A stretch of 15,698 nucleotides of DNA from JBECKR01 sp040235415 (GTDB taxonomy: Bacteria; Acidobacteriota; Polarisedimenticolia; Polarisedimenticolales; Polarisedimenticolaceae), in NCBI GenBank assembly GCA_040235415.1, contig JBECKR010000419.1, positions 1-15,698 on the forward strand, written 5' to 3'. Positions 15,524 to 15,698 of the stretch are shown here, in pieces. Numbering within the stretch: position 1 is the first letter of the stretch; every line of letters begins with the position of its first letter. The position numbers were made by a program, and so were the translations under genes. Below the pieces are notes generated by a model. The model was not told the origin of the DNA, searched no databases, and saw nothing but the letters and a program-made list of their open reading frames with translations.

Positions 15524-15698
15524 TCAGCGGCACACCGACTGCGAGCGGTCGATCTCCGCCCCTTCGGAGCGCCGGCCGGCCGGCGACTCGACGTCGTCGA
15601 CGTGCGCCGTCACGAGGAAGTAGGCCGGCTCCGAGGGCTGCGCCGACGTCGGCACCGAGATCTCGAGCCGGCCGGCGCCGGGATCCGCCGTCGGCGCG
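15524..15698 (-). CDS. C-terminus of a probable secreted Fn3-like protein (partial)
   Basis: An open minus-strand frame runs from the window edge to TGA at 15524, 57 codons, with G or C in nearly every third position (GAT and GAA are the main exceptions), as in the certain genes. The stop falls 16 bp from the convergent PLP-enzyme stop, a natural gene end. The residues AYFLVTAHVDD followed by an acidic/serine turn, SEGAEIDRSQSVC and a terminal Cys-Arg resemble the last strand of a fibronectin-III-like domain at the end of exported proteins of high-GC environmental bacteria. That resemblance is from memory. The start and most of the gene lie outside the window, so the true function is unknown. 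Confidence 0.5.
   Translation of the reverse strand, partial: APTADPGAGRLEISVPTSAQPSEPAYFLVTAHVDDVESPAGRRSEGAEIDRSQSVCR

Overview
The window is a very GC-rich, gene-dense piece of a bacterial chromosome. Third codon positions are almost always G or C, and intergenic gaps are mostly under 150 bp. The gene set points to a Gram-negative or diderm-like, high-GC lineage: HemN plus a HemY-type oxidase, Sec-exported proteins, a REP-associated tyrosine transposase (RAYT) with GGGGACATTCCCC-type repeats, and a probable Fn3-like secreted protein. Acidobacteriota or a myxobacterial/deltaproteobacterial relative is my best guess, but nothing here fixes the phylum. I see no rRNA, tRNA or CRISPR array.

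Layout. Positions 65-1962 (+) hold a DUF5752-type protein whose stop overlaps the start of a TreT-type trehalose synthase. Positions 2059-5661 (+) hold a tight three-gene operon: acyl-CoA dehydrogenase, hemE and hemN (4-bp gap, then an ATGA overlap), with a recognisable promoter in front. Positions 5670-7718 are a repeat-rich patch: a RAYT gene (-) bounded by REP-like repeats, one side being a near-continuous 58-bp palindrome, then a secreted S9-like alpha/beta hydrolase (+), then two more tandem copies of the same repeat family. Next are a small three-helix membrane protein (+) and, convergent to it, a minus-strand run: histidine kinase, OmpR-type response regulator and a divergent glutamine synthetase homologue (11919 down to 8053). 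From 12151 to 15507 (+) lie a secreted single-PDZ protein, a HemY-type protoporphyrinogen oxidase and a cystathionine/methionine gamma-lyase-family PLP enzyme. The window ends inside a minus-strand gene of which only the last 57 codons are visible.

How they fit together. HemE, HemN and HemY are three late steps of the protoporphyrin route to heme, but HemY lies about 7 kb from hemE-hemN, with the repeat/transposase patch, the two-component system and the GS homologue in between. The kinase and regulator overlap (ATGA) and probably share a promoter in the 231-bp divergent gap before the PDZ gene. That gap carries helically phased TTTAC repeats that could be the regulator's own operator. The GS homologue follows on the same strand after 85 bp and may be part of the same transcription unit. 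It keeps the catalytic ligands but lacks the adenylylation loop. The most notable items for follow-up are the internal duplication in the DUF5752 protein, the REP/RAYT architecture that also brackets a hydrolase, the divergent GS next to a two-component system, and the TTTAC repeats.
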